Source: Albibacterium bauzanense
GTDB taxonomy: Bacteria > Bacteroidota > Bacteroidia > Sphingobacteriales > Sphingobacteriaceae
DNA: 64,000 nt
Assembly (NCBI RefSeq): GCF_004339765.1
Contig: NZ_SMGO01000002.1
Location: 496,001-560,000 of the forward strand
Reading direction: 5' to 3'
The notes beneath the pieces were generated by a model. The model saw only the letters and a program-made list of their open reading frames with translations, was not told where the DNA came from and searched no databases. The stretch's first letter is position 1. Every line of letters begins with the position of its first letter. Position numbers and translations under genes: made by a program. This document shows, one piece after another, positions 18,044 through 25,890 of this stretch.

Positions 18044-18763
18044 TTACTGTAAAGCTTTCAGGTATTGTTTAACGGTGCTTTCCAATCCCATATAAAGAGC
18101 ATCAGCTATTAATGCATGGCCAATGCTTACCTCTAATAGGTTAGGAATGTTTTGCGCAAAATAAGGCAGATTGTTTAAATCTAAATCATGCCCTGCATTA
18201 ATACCTAAACCAACTTCTTGAGCCACATGAGCTGCCTCGAGGTAAGGTTTAAGAGCATTTTTGGGATCCGTCTTAAAGTTTGTTGCGTAATCTTCTGTAT
18301 ATAATTCAATTCGGTCTGTACCTGTTTCTGCAGCTGCTTCAACCATTTTTATATCAGGATCTACGAAGATCGAAACACGGATACCAGCGTCTTGAAACAA
18401 AGCAACCATCTCTTTTAGATAGCTCTGATTCTTTATAGTATCCCAACCATGATTTGAAGTAATCTGTCCTAATTCATCAGGAACCAAAGTTACCTGTGCC
18501 GGAGAGTTTGCTAATACTAAATCAACAAACTTCTGTTCACGGCAGTTTCCTTCAATATTAAACTCTACTTTAATATTCTTTTTAATATCGAACACATCCT
18601 GATACCGAATATGTCTTTCATCAGGTCTCGGATGAACTGTAATGCCTTGTGCACCAAATCGCTCACAAGCCAGAGCAGCTTCTAATACATTTGGAATCTG
18701 ACCGCCACGAGAATTTCTTAAAGTGGCTATTTTGTTAATATTTACAGAAAGCTTTGTTATCAT
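18044..18763 (-). CDS. pdxJ: Pyridoxine 5'-phosphate synthase
   Basis: 239-residue PdxJ, which condenses 3-amino-2-oxopropyl phosphate with 1-deoxy-D-xylulose 5-phosphate to form pyridoxine 5'-phosphate. Characteristic segments: [41 protein letters not shown] and [13 protein letters not shown]. It follows ahcY by five bases and is probably co-transcribed with it. Confidence 0.96.
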   Translation of the reverse strand: MITKLSVNINKIATLRNSRGGQIPNVLEAALACERFGAQGITVHPRPDERHIRYQDVFDIKKNIKVEFNIEGNCREQKFVDLVLANSPAQVTLVPDELGQITSNHGWDTIKNQSYLKEMVALFQDAGIRVSIFVDPDIKMVEAAAETGTDRIELYTEDYATNFKTDPKNALKPYLEAAHVAQEVGLGINAGHDLDLNNLPYFAQNIPNLLEVSIGHALIADALYMGLESTVKQYLKALQ

Positions 18764-18768
18764 TCCTT

Positions 18769-20082
18769 TTAATATCTATAGAATTCTGATTTAAAAGGAC
18801 CTTCAACTGAGACACCGATATATTCGGCCTGATCTTGATCAAGCACATCAAGCTCTACTCCAATTTTAGCCAAATGTAAATAAGCTACGCGTTCATCCAG
18901 GTGTTTTGGTAAGGTATAAACCTTATTTTCGTATTTATCAGTGTTTGTCCACAATTCAATCTGTGCCAATGTTTGGTTGGTAAATGAATTACTCATCACA
19001 AAAGAAGGGTGACCAGTTGCACAGCCCAAGTTTACCAAACGTCCTTCAGCTAATAAAATAATATCCTTTCCATTGATTGTGTATTTATCTACTTGAGGTT
19101 TGATCTCTACTTTCGAATTGCCATGATTATTATTCAGCCAGGCAACATCAATCTCATTATCAAAATGGCCAATATTACATACCACAGCTTTATCTTTCAT
19201 GCTTAAGAAATGCTCAGGACGAACAATATTTTTATTTCCGGTAGCTGTTACAATAATATCAGCTTCCTTTACAGCATTGCTGAACTTCTTAACTTCGAAG
19301 CCTTCCATGGCAGCTTGTAATGCACAAATAGGGTCTATTTCTGTAACGATAACACGTACGCCTGCACTTCTTAATGATTCAGCAGAACCTTTTCCAACAT
19401 CACCAAAACCCGCAACAACTCCTACTTTTCCTGCTAACATTAAATCAGTTGCACGGCGGATGGCATCTACCAAAGATTCACGACAACCGTATTTATTATC
19501 AAACTTAGATTTGGTAACCGAATCATTTACATTGATGGCAGGCATATGTAAAGTACCGTTCTTCATGCGCTCATAAAGCCTGTGTACTCCTGTTGTTGTT
19601 TCTTCAGATAAACCTTTAATTGCAGCAACTAATTCCGGATACTTATCAAAAACCATATTCGTAAGATCGCCACCATCATCTAAGATTAAATTTAACGGCT
19701 CACGCTCTTCACCAAAATAAAGAGTTTGCTCAATACACCAATTAAACTCATCTTCAGTCATACCCTTCCACGCATAAACCGGAATTCCGGCAGCGGCAAT
19801 AGCTGCTGCAGCATGGTCCTGAGTTGAAAATATATTACAAGAAGACCAGCTTACTTTTGCTCCCAATGCTACTAAAGTCTCAATTAAGACAGCAGTTTGA
19901 ATGGTCATATGCAAACAGCCGGCAATACGTGCACCACTTAATGGCTTTGAAATACCATATTCTTCACGAAGTGCCATTAATCCCGGCATTTCTGCTTCTG
20001 CTAATTCTATTTCTTTCCTTCCCCATTCAGCTAAAGAAATATCTTTTACCTTAAAGGGTGTATATTGCGTTTCTACAGACAT
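18769..20082 (-). CDS. ahcY: Adenosylhomocysteinase (SAH hydrolase)
   Basis: 437-residue NAD-dependent SAH hydrolase splitting S-adenosylhomocysteine into adenosine and homocysteine, which recycles the methyl cycle product. Visible: [17 protein letters not shown], the NAD-binding [14 protein letters not shown] and the C-terminal [12 protein letters not shown]. First gene of an ahcY-pdxJ unit; a promoter box lies 25 bases upstream. Confidence 0.97.
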   Translation of the reverse strand: MSVETQYTPFKVKDISLAEWGRKEIELAEAEMPGLMALREEYGISKPLSGARIAGCLHMTIQTAVLIETLVALGAKVSWSSCNIFSTQDHAAAAIAAAGIPVYAWKGMTEDEFNWCIEQTLYFGEEREPLNLILDDGGDLTNMVFDKYPELVAAIKGLSEETTTGVHRLYERMKNGTLHMPAINVNDSVTKSKFDNKYGCRESLVDAIRRATDLMLAGKVGVVAGFGDVGKGSAESLRSAGVRVIVTEIDPICALQAAMEGFEVKKFSNAVKEADIIVTATGNKNIVRPEHFLSMKDKAVVCNIGHFDNEIDVAWLNNNHGNSKVEIKPQVDKYTINGKDIILLAEGRLVNLGCATGHPSFVMSNSFTNQTLAQIELWTNTDKYENKVYTLPKHLDERVAYLHLAKIGVELDVLDQDQAEYIGVSVEGPFKSEFYRY

Positions 20083-20106
20083 AATTTTTCATTTTTTTAT
20101 TAATTG

Positions 20107-20114
20107 CAAAAATA
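20107..20114 (-). promoter_or_regulatory. ahcY: -7 promoter box (TATTTTTG) for ahcY-pdxJ
   Basis: Exact minus-strand TAnnTTTG match ending 24 bases before the ahcY ATG. Confidence 0.6.
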
Positions 20115-20251
20115 CATCTTTAAGCCCGATTATCAAATTTCTATTGCGCAGTGAGGCAATTACAAACGTTTCAGAACTAATGGAATAGCATAACACCTTT
20201 AATATTACATTCAATTGAAATAAGAACTTGGGCTATATAAAGCACAAGGTG

Positions 20252-20259
20252 TATATTTG
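20252..20259 (+). promoter_or_regulatory. -7 promoter box (TATATTTG) for the bacilliredoxin gene
   Basis: Exact TAnnTTTG match ending 28 bases before the ATG at 20288, with a TTG about 21 bases upstream that could be the -33 element. Confidence 0.62.
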
Positions 20260-20287
20260 TAAAAAGTTTCATTAAGAAAGGATTAAA

Positions 20288-20698
20288 ATGTACCCAGACT
20301 ATTTGGTAGCGCCCATGCGCAAGGAATTAACAGATGTCGGCTTTGAAGATTTAACTTCTGCAGAAGAAGTAGAAACTGCCCTTAGCCATGATGGTTCTGT
20401 TCTAGTAGTTGTAAACTCAGTTTGTGGTTGTGCTGCATCCAATGCGCGCCCTGCTGCAAAAGTGGCTATTCAGAATGAGAAACGTCCAGATAAAATTATA
20501 ACAGTATTTGCAGGAGTTGCAAAAGAAGCAGTAGAAAAGGCTCGTAGCTATATGCAGCCATATCCACCTTCATCACCTGCAATGGCATTGTTTAAAGATG
20601 GTAAGTTAGTCCATATGATTGAAAGACATAACATTGAAGGCAAACCTGCTCAAATGATTGCTGACAATTTGGTGGCTGCTTTCGACGAATACTGCTAA
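20288..20698 (+). CDS. BrxA/BrxB family bacilliredoxin
   Basis: 136-residue thioredoxin-fold protein of the YphP/YqiW family. The CxC active site is SVCGCAA (C46, C48). In Bacillus these proteins remove bacillithiol from mixed disulfides; whether this organism makes bacillithiol cannot be seen here. The last residue is also Cys. Own promoter box and terminator. Confidence 0.93.
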   Translation: MYPDYLVAPMRKELTDVGFEDLTSAEEVETALSHDGSVLVVVNSVCGCAASNARPAAKVAIQNEKRPDKIITVFAGVAKEAVEKARSYMQPYPPSSPAMALFKDGKLVHMIERHNIEGKPAQMIADNLVAAFDEYC

Positions 20699-20715
20699 TA
20701 CGCGTTTGTATTTTG

Positions 20716-20755
20716 ATGCCTGTTTCTGTATAGCGATCTATACAGAAACAGGCAT
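20716..20755. terminator. Bidirectional terminator between the bacilliredoxin gene and cdaA
   Basis: An 18-bp perfect stem (ATGCCTGTTTCTGTATAG with its complement) and a four-base loop CGAT. Weak T-run on the plus side, but it is placed exactly between two convergent stops. Confidence 0.75.
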
Positions 20756-20765
20756 TGTTATTTTA

Positions 20766-21557
20766 TTATAGATCTTCGTTAAGCAAGCGCTCAAGATCTT
20801 CGTAACCGATATTCATGTTTACGTTTCCTTGCTTGGCGTAAGAAATCTCGCCAGTTTCTTCACTAACCACCACAGCAACAGCATCACTCATTTCAGTAAC
20901 GCCAATTGCAGCGCGATGACGAAGACCAAATTGCAGAGGCAGATCTTCACTATCAGATAAAGGCAAAATACAACTGGCAGTTTTTATCTTAAAATCGACG
21001 ATAACCACTGCTCCATCGTGCAATGGGCTATGTTTTTGGAAAATACTTTCCAACAAACGTTTGGATACCTGAGCATCTATAAATTCGCCACTATTCTGAT
21101 AGTATTCTTCATCAAAATACTTAGAGAAAACCAGAAGCGCTCCTGTTCTTGATTTCTGCATGCTCCTGCATGCATCTATAATTGGTTTTAAGCGTGCCGT
21201 ATTATCCTTCTCAACATCATTCTTATTTAAAAAAAGTGACATAAATAGACGGTTACGCCGAAGCGAGATGTTTTTACCAATATGAAGAAGAAAACGCCTG
21301 ATCTCCTGCTGGAAAACGACAATCAAGGCAATGGATCCTACACTTATAAAACCACCAAATATTTCGGTCAATAAGCGCATCTGCGATTGCTTTACAACAA
21401 TGTAAACCAGGTAGATTATGACCAGACCAACCAGGATATTAACGGCAATGGTTCCGCGGATAAGATTGTAAACGTAATAAATTATTATCGCTACCAAGAG
21501 TACATCAATGATATCTAAAAAGCGAATATTTAGAAAGCTTAAATCAAAATTATCCAT
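20766..21557 (-). CDS. cdaA: Diadenylate cyclase CdaA (c-di-AMP synthase)
   Basis: 263 residues from ATG 21557 (MDNFDLSFLNIRF). Three N-terminal membrane helices (about 14-35, 38-58, 66-84) precede a DAC domain with the signature SPLHDGAVVIV (D181-G182-A183) and GLRHRAAIG (R213-H214-R215). It makes c-di-AMP, a second messenger for potassium, osmotic and wall homeostasis. An upstream in-frame start at 21593 is not needed. It is divergent from rsgA. Confidence 0.93.
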   Translation of the reverse strand: MDNFDLSFLNIRFLDIIDVLLVAIIIYYVYNLIRGTIAVNILVGLVIIYLVYIVVKQSQMRLLTEIFGGFISVGSIALIVVFQQEIRRFLLHIGKNISLRRNRLFMSLFLNKNDVEKDNTARLKPIIDACRSMQKSRTGALLVFSKYFDEEYYQNSGEFIDAQVSKRLLESIFQKHSPLHDGAVVIVDFKIKTASCILPLSDSEDLPLQFGLRHRAAIGVTEMSDAVAVVVSEETGEISYAKQGNVNMNIGYEDLERLLNEDL

Positions 21558-21601
21558 AGTGCAAGTTAAAAAAAAACTTTCCAAAACATTCACTTTATGC
21601 T

Positions 21602-21609
21602 TAGATTTG
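21602..21609 (+). promoter_or_regulatory. rsgA: -7 promoter box (TAGATTTG) for rsgA
   Basis: Exact TAnnTTTG match ending 36 bases before the rsgA ATG at 21646. Confidence 0.55.
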
Positions 21610-21645
21610 ATTTTTACGCTAGCTAATAAGAGAAATGAAATTTAC

Positions 21646-22566
21646 ATGAAGGGATTGGTAATAAAATCGACAGGAAGCTGGTATCAAGTTTTAGCGGAGA
21701 ATGGCAACACCTATGAATCCAGAATTCAAGGGAAATTTAGAATAAAAGATATAAAATCTACCAACCCCCTGGCGGTTGGAGACAATGTAGAAATCCTGGT
21801 TGAGCCCGAACAATCTACTGCTGTTATCACCAAACTATACCCACGGAAAAACTATATTATCCGGCGGTCTGTTAACCTTTCCAAATCGGTTCAGATCATA
21901 GCTACCAACCTCGATCAAGCCTTTCTTGTAGTAACTTTAGCTAGTCCGATGACTTCCTTAGGCTTTATCGATCGTTTTTTAGTTACTGCTGAAGCTTATG
22001 ATGTTCCTGCTAAAATAATCTTCAATAAACTCGATCTATTCAGCGATGAAGGTTTAGAAATCCTTGATCAATTCGAATCTATATACACCAAATTAGGCTA
22101 TCCTTGTTTTCGGGTTTCTGCTTTAGAAGGCACGCACATTGATCAGTTAAAAGCAGAGTTAACCAATAAGAAAACACTTATTACAGGGCATTCGGGCGTT
22201 GGAAAATCTACATTAATTAATAGATTAATCCCTGATGCCGGTTTAAGGACTGGAAATATCTCATCATGGTCAGAGAAAGGAAAGCATACTACCACATTCG
22301 CAGAAATGATTCCCCTGCCTATGGGTGGATATTTAATCGATACGCCCGGCATCCAAGAATTAGGTGTCGTTGATATTGAGAAGAATGAACTCTCTCACTT
22401 TTTCCCTGAATTCCGTGACCGATTAAATCAATGCCGTTATCATAACTGCAAGCACATTAATGAACCAGGCTGCTCAATTATTGAAGCCCTTAATAATGGC
22501 GATATTGAACCATCAAGGTATCAGAGTTATTTGAGTATATACCATGGCAACGAAACCCGAAATTAA
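21646..22566 (+). CDS. rsgA: Small-subunit biogenesis GTPase RsgA
   Basis: 306 residues from ATG 21646 (MKGLVIKSTGSWYQV). RsgA is a circularly permuted GTPase that tests 30S subunits during assembly. Order: OB fold (about 1-70), G4 IFNKLD, then G1 GHSGVGKST, G2 KHTTT, G3 DTPGIQ, and a C-terminal zinc-binding region CRYHNCKHINEPGC. A longer frame upstream would overlap the cdaA coding region and lies before the promoter box. dtd follows directly after the stop. Confidence 0.96.
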   Translation: MKGLVIKSTGSWYQVLAENGNTYESRIQGKFRIKDIKSTNPLAVGDNVEILVEPEQSTAVITKLYPRKNYIIRRSVNLSKSVQIIATNLDQAFLVVTLASPMTSLGFIDRFLVTAEAYDVPAKIIFNKLDLFSDEGLEILDQFESIYTKLGYPCFRVSALEGTHIDQLKAELTNKKTLITGHSGVGKSTLINRLIPDAGLRTGNISSWSEKGKHTTTFAEMIPLPMGGYLIDTPGIQELGVVDIEKNELSHFFPEFRDRLNQCRYHNCKHINEPGCSIIEALNNGDIEPSRYQSYLSIYHGNETRN

Positions 22567-23025
22567 ATGAGAGCAGTCATTCAACGAGTTACCTATGCAA
22601 AATGCAGGGTTAATGAGAAGATCACCGGCGAAATCAATCAGGGCTTATTAATCCTTTTAGGAATTGAAGCAGATGACACAATTGAGGAACTAAAATGGTT
22701 GGCAAAGAAAGTTATTCAGCTAAGGATATTTGGAGATGAGAACGATCTTATGAATAAATCCCTGCAAGACATTAACGGAAATATTCTCCTGATCTCACAG
22801 TTTACCCTATTTGCGGCCACTAAAAAAGGAAATCGACCTTCATTTATCCGTGCGGCTAAACCTGATACAGCGATCCCCCTTTATGAGAAAATGATTCAAG
22901 AACTGGAGAGCGGGTTAGGAAAGAAAATTGCTACCGGAGTTTTCGGAGGGGATATGAAGATTGAGCTATTAAACGATGGGCCCGTTACCATTATTATGAA
23001 CACAAAAGATAAAGACAATTTCTAA
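22567..23025 (+). CDS. dtd: D-aminoacyl-tRNA deacylase
   Basis: 152-residue DTD, which hydrolyses D-amino acids from mischarged tRNA. Hallmarks: MRAVIQRV start, the SQFTLFA motif, and the C-terminal GPVTI motif with which DTD enforces chirality. It begins immediately after the rsgA stop, and its stop overlaps the next start (TAATG). Confidence 0.97.
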   Translation: MRAVIQRVTYAKCRVNEKITGEINQGLLILLGIEADDTIEELKWLAKKVIQLRIFGDENDLMNKSLQDINGNILLISQFTLFAATKKGNRPSFIRAAKPDTAIPLYEKMIQELESGLGKKIATGVFGGDMKIELLNDGPVTIIMNTKDKDNF

Positions 23026-23354
23026 TGACTATTCAAGAAGCACAAGCGATTATTGACGATTGGATCCATACAAAAGGGATAAGATACTTCAGTGAATTGA
23101 CCAATACAGCCATATTAATGGAAGAAGTTGGTGAAGTAGCACGTATTATGTCTAGAAAATACGGCGATCAATCTTTCAAAGGATCAGAAGAAAATGTCGA
23201 CCTGGGAGATGAAATGGCCGATGTATTATTTGTGCTTATTTGCCTGGCCAATCAAACCGGAATCAATCTTACCGAATCATTGATTAAAAATCTGGAGAAA
23301 AAGACTATCCGGGATAGCGATCGTCACAAAAACAACCCCAAGCTTAAACCTTAA
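23025..23354 (+). CDS. MazG-like nucleotide pyrophosphohydrolase
   Basis: 109-residue single-domain MazG/dCTPase-like enzyme: EEVGEVARIMSRKYGDQ and the ExxE...DEMADVLFVLICLANQ pattern supply the magnesium-binding acidic residues. It hydrolyses NTPs or dNTPs; the substrate is unknown. Start ATG overlaps the dtd stop by one base. Its 3' end overlaps comB on the opposite strand by four bases. Member of an rsgA-dtd-mazG unit. Confidence 0.9.
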   Translation: MTIQEAQAIIDDWIHTKGIRYFSELTNTAILMEEVGEVARIMSRKYGDQSFKGSEENVDLGDEMADVLFVLICLANQTGINLTESLIKNLEKKTIRDSDRHKNNPKLKP

Positions 23355-24142
23355 ATAGATTTTGATTTCAGATCTATACTTAAATCTACCTGACTGCCAT
23401 TTAAGGAGCTTTTCACCTCATTCAGCTTGATTAACTTTCCATCTCTTAAAACCGGAATTGTATCAATCAGATCAACCTGCAGGCAAAATTCTACATCTTT
23501 CCCAATATGCAGTTTTTTCAAACGCTCACGATGAGATGACTTTTTCAGATAGCCATTTAAGTTGCCTTTAGCACAGTGATATAAGTCTAACGATGCAATA
23601 GCGCCATCGTCATGTATTTCAAAATCATGCTGAAGCTTTTCAACTACAGCACCTGCAAATAAAGCATCTTCCAGACAAAAATTATCCTTCCAGCCGGCAC
23701 AAACCAATACGACTGATTCACTTTGTTTAGCAAGCCAGTTACATAAAGCAGTTAAATTCAAGAAAGAACCCAGTACTACTTCTTTGGCATTCATCGAAAG
23801 ACGGATAGACCTTGTTCCATTCGTTGTCGTTAATACGATTGTCTTTCCCTGAACTTTTTCAGTAGTATATGAAAATGGAGAATTTCCAAAATCGAACCCT
23901 TCAACAACACGGCCATCGCGTTCTGCTGCCAATAAATAATCTTCGTCCTTATGCGATAGACATTCCTCAATCGTTGATACCGGTATAATGGCTTCAGCTT
24001 TATTATGGATACCATAACATATGGAAGAAGTGGCTCTGAAAATATCTATTATAACCGCAATCTTGCCTTCTAATGTATGTAGAGGCAGCATGGCCGGTGA
24101 TAAGCATACGCTTACTGTTCTGGATTTAAGTTCTTTAATCAA
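23351..24142 (-). CDS. comB: 2-phosphosulfolactate phosphatase family protein (ComB)
   Basis: 263-residue ComB-family protein: IIDIFRATSSICYGIHN, AAERDGRVVEGFDFGNSP, TTTNGTRSI, VLVCAGWKDNFCLEDALFAG (in part). In methanogens ComB dephosphorylates 2-phosphosulfolactate in coenzyme M synthesis. Here the role is uncertain; sulfolactate or sulfonolipid-related metabolism is a guess. Start codon is TTG (24142), nine bases after the gcvT stop, so the pair is probably one transcript. Confidence 0.88.
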   Translation of the reverse strand: MIKELKSRTVSVCLSPAMLPLHTLEGKIAVIIDIFRATSSICYGIHNKAEAIIPVSTIEECLSHKDEDYLLAAERDGRVVEGFDFGNSPFSYTTEKVQGKTIVLTTTNGTRSIRLSMNAKEVVLGSFLNLTALCNWLAKQSESVVLVCAGWKDNFCLEDALFAGAVVEKLQHDFEIHDDGAIASLDLYHCAKGNLNGYLKKSSHRERLKKLHIGKDVEFCLQVDLIDTIPVLRDGKLIKLNEVKSSLNGSQVDLSIDLKSKSI

Positions 24143-24151
24143 TATGTATCT

Positions 24152-25231
24152 TTATTTTACAAACGGAGGTTTTACCACAACAGCCTTCACTGCTTTATTT
24201 CGAATATTTACAAATATTTCAGTCCCTTCTTTACTGAACTCTTTTTTGACATAGCCTAAACCAATTGGTTTTTGAAGTGTAGGTGATTGTGTTCCGGAAG
24301 TAACCCGACCAATATTTGCTCCTGAAGCATCTTGTATCTCATAATCATGCCGGGCAATTCCACGTTCAAGCAACTCAAAGCCAACCAGTTTATTAGCAAT
24401 TCCTGCTTCCTTTTCCTTCTTTAAATTTTCTGAATTAGTAAAGCTCTTTGTGAATTTCGTTACCCATCCCAAACCAGCTTCTAATGGAGAAGTTGTTTCA
24501 TCAATATCATTACCATATAAACAGAAACCCATTTCTAAACGCAAGGTATCGCGTGCACCCAAACCAATAGGAGTAATTCCATACTCTTTACCTGCTTCAA
24601 AAATAGCATCCCAAATAGCATTGGCATTGGCATTCTCAAAATAGATTTCAAAACCTCCTGCACCGGTATAACCCGTGGCAGATATTAATACATTCTTTAT
24701 CCCTGCAAAAACGCCTTTCTTAAAGCTATAATAATCCAATGCAGATAAATCAATGTCAGTCAATTTTTGAAGAACATCAATAGATTTCGGCCCTTGTACT
24801 GCTAACAAAGACGTTTTATCTGAAATATCAATCATTTCAACACCTTCAGTATTGAATTTTGATATCCACTCCCAGTCCTTTTCAATATTAGAAGCATTAA
24901 CAACCAATAAATACGTCTTTTCGTCAATGCGGTATACAAGAATATCATCTACAATTCCACCTGTTTCATTCGGCAGGTAAGTATATTGAATCTTTCCATC
25001 AAATAGTTTAGAAGCATCATTGGCGCTAACTCGTTGAATCAGATCCAATGCTCTCTCTCCTTTTAAGATGAATTCGCCCATATGGCTCACATCAAAAACT
25101 CCTACCGAATTACGGACAACCTCATGCTCGCTGTTTATCCCGGCATATTGAACGGGCATATTAAAACCGGCAAAGGGAACCATTTTGGCACCCAAAGAAA
25201 TATGTACGTCGGTTAAAGCGGTATTCTTCAT
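24152..25231 (-). CDS. gcvT: Glycine cleavage system aminomethyltransferase (T protein)
   Basis: 359-residue T protein transferring the methylene group of glycine to tetrahydrofolate. Features: [38 protein letters not shown] and [19 protein letters not shown] (in part). gcvH and gcvP are not in the window. A promoter box lies 28 bases upstream, inside the short gap to rnhB. Confidence 0.96.
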   Translation of the reverse strand: MKNTALTDVHISLGAKMVPFAGFNMPVQYAGINSEHEVVRNSVGVFDVSHMGEFILKGERALDLIQRVSANDASKLFDGKIQYTYLPNETGGIVDDILVYRIDEKTYLLVVNASNIEKDWEWISKFNTEGVEMIDISDKTSLLAVQGPKSIDVLQKLTDIDLSALDYYSFKKGVFAGIKNVLISATGYTGAGGFEIYFENANANAIWDAIFEAGKEYGITPIGLGARDTLRLEMGFCLYGNDIDETTSPLEAGLGWVTKFTKSFTNSENLKKEKEAGIANKLVGFELLERGIARHDYEIQDASGANIGRVTSGTQSPTLQKPIGLGYVKKEFSKEGTEIFVNIRNKAVKAVVVKPPFVK

Positions 25232-25258
25232 TATTGATTATTAATTATAAAATTCTCG

Positions 25259-25266
25259 CAAAACTA
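25259..25266 (-). promoter_or_regulatory. gcvT: -7 promoter box (TAGTTTTG) for gcvT-comB
   Basis: Exact minus-strand TAnnTTTG match between the rnhB stop and the gcvT start, 27 bases before the ATG. Confidence 0.55.
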
Positions 25267-25281
25267 CATAAAAGCTCTCAA

Positions 25282-25881
25282 TTAACTAAATATTTCAAGC
25301 TGCAAAGCATTGGTGCGAAAAGTTTTACGATGATAAGGACTCAAGCCATGTTCTGTCACTGCCATCCGATGTTTCAAGGTAGCGTAGCCTTTATTATTTT
25401 GCCAATCGTATTGAGGATATTGAATGGCCAGATTAGCCATATAATCATCTCTGTATGTTTTTGCTAAGATAGAAGCCGCAGCTATCGATAAATATTTACC
25501 ATCTCCCTGAACAATACATTCGTGAGGTAAGGACCGATAGGGTTTAAAGCGATTGCCATCAATAATAAGGAAACCCGGCGATACGGCCATTAAATCCAGT
25601 GCACGGTGCATAGCAAGAAAAGAAGCATTCAAAATGTTAATCTCATCAATCTCTTCAGCATCCACTTGTCCAACCGCATATGCGATGGCTTCTTTTTGAA
25701 TAAGCTCCCGTAAAGCATAACGTTGCGAGCTGGTTAATTTCTTTGAATCGTCTATTCCCACATATTTAAAATCAGGAGGAAAGATCACTGCCGCAGCAAA
25801 AACAGGTCCTGCTAAACAACCTCTTCCGGCTTCATCACAACCGGCTTCAATGTGTTTATTCTGAAATGCTGAATATAACAT
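25282..25881 (-). CDS. rnhB: Ribonuclease HII
   Basis: 199-residue RNase HII, cutting RNA in RNA-DNA hybrids and at single ribonucleotides in DNA. Active-site residues: GCDEAGRGCLAGPV (D, E), GIDDSKKLT, and LIIDGNRF. It lies nine bases after polA on the same strand, a fitting pairing because Pol I and RNase HII both act in ribonucleotide excision and primer removal. Confidence 0.96.
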   Translation of the reverse strand: MLYSAFQNKHIEAGCDEAGRGCLAGPVFAAAVIFPPDFKYVGIDDSKKLTSSQRYALRELIQKEAIAYAVGQVDAEEIDEINILNASFLAMHRALDLMAVSPGFLIIDGNRFKPYRSLPHECIVQGDGKYLSIAAASILAKTYRDDYMANLAIQYPQYDWQNNKGYATLKHRMAVTEHGLSPYHRKTFRTNALQLEIFS

Positions 25882-25890
25882 TTTGTTTTT

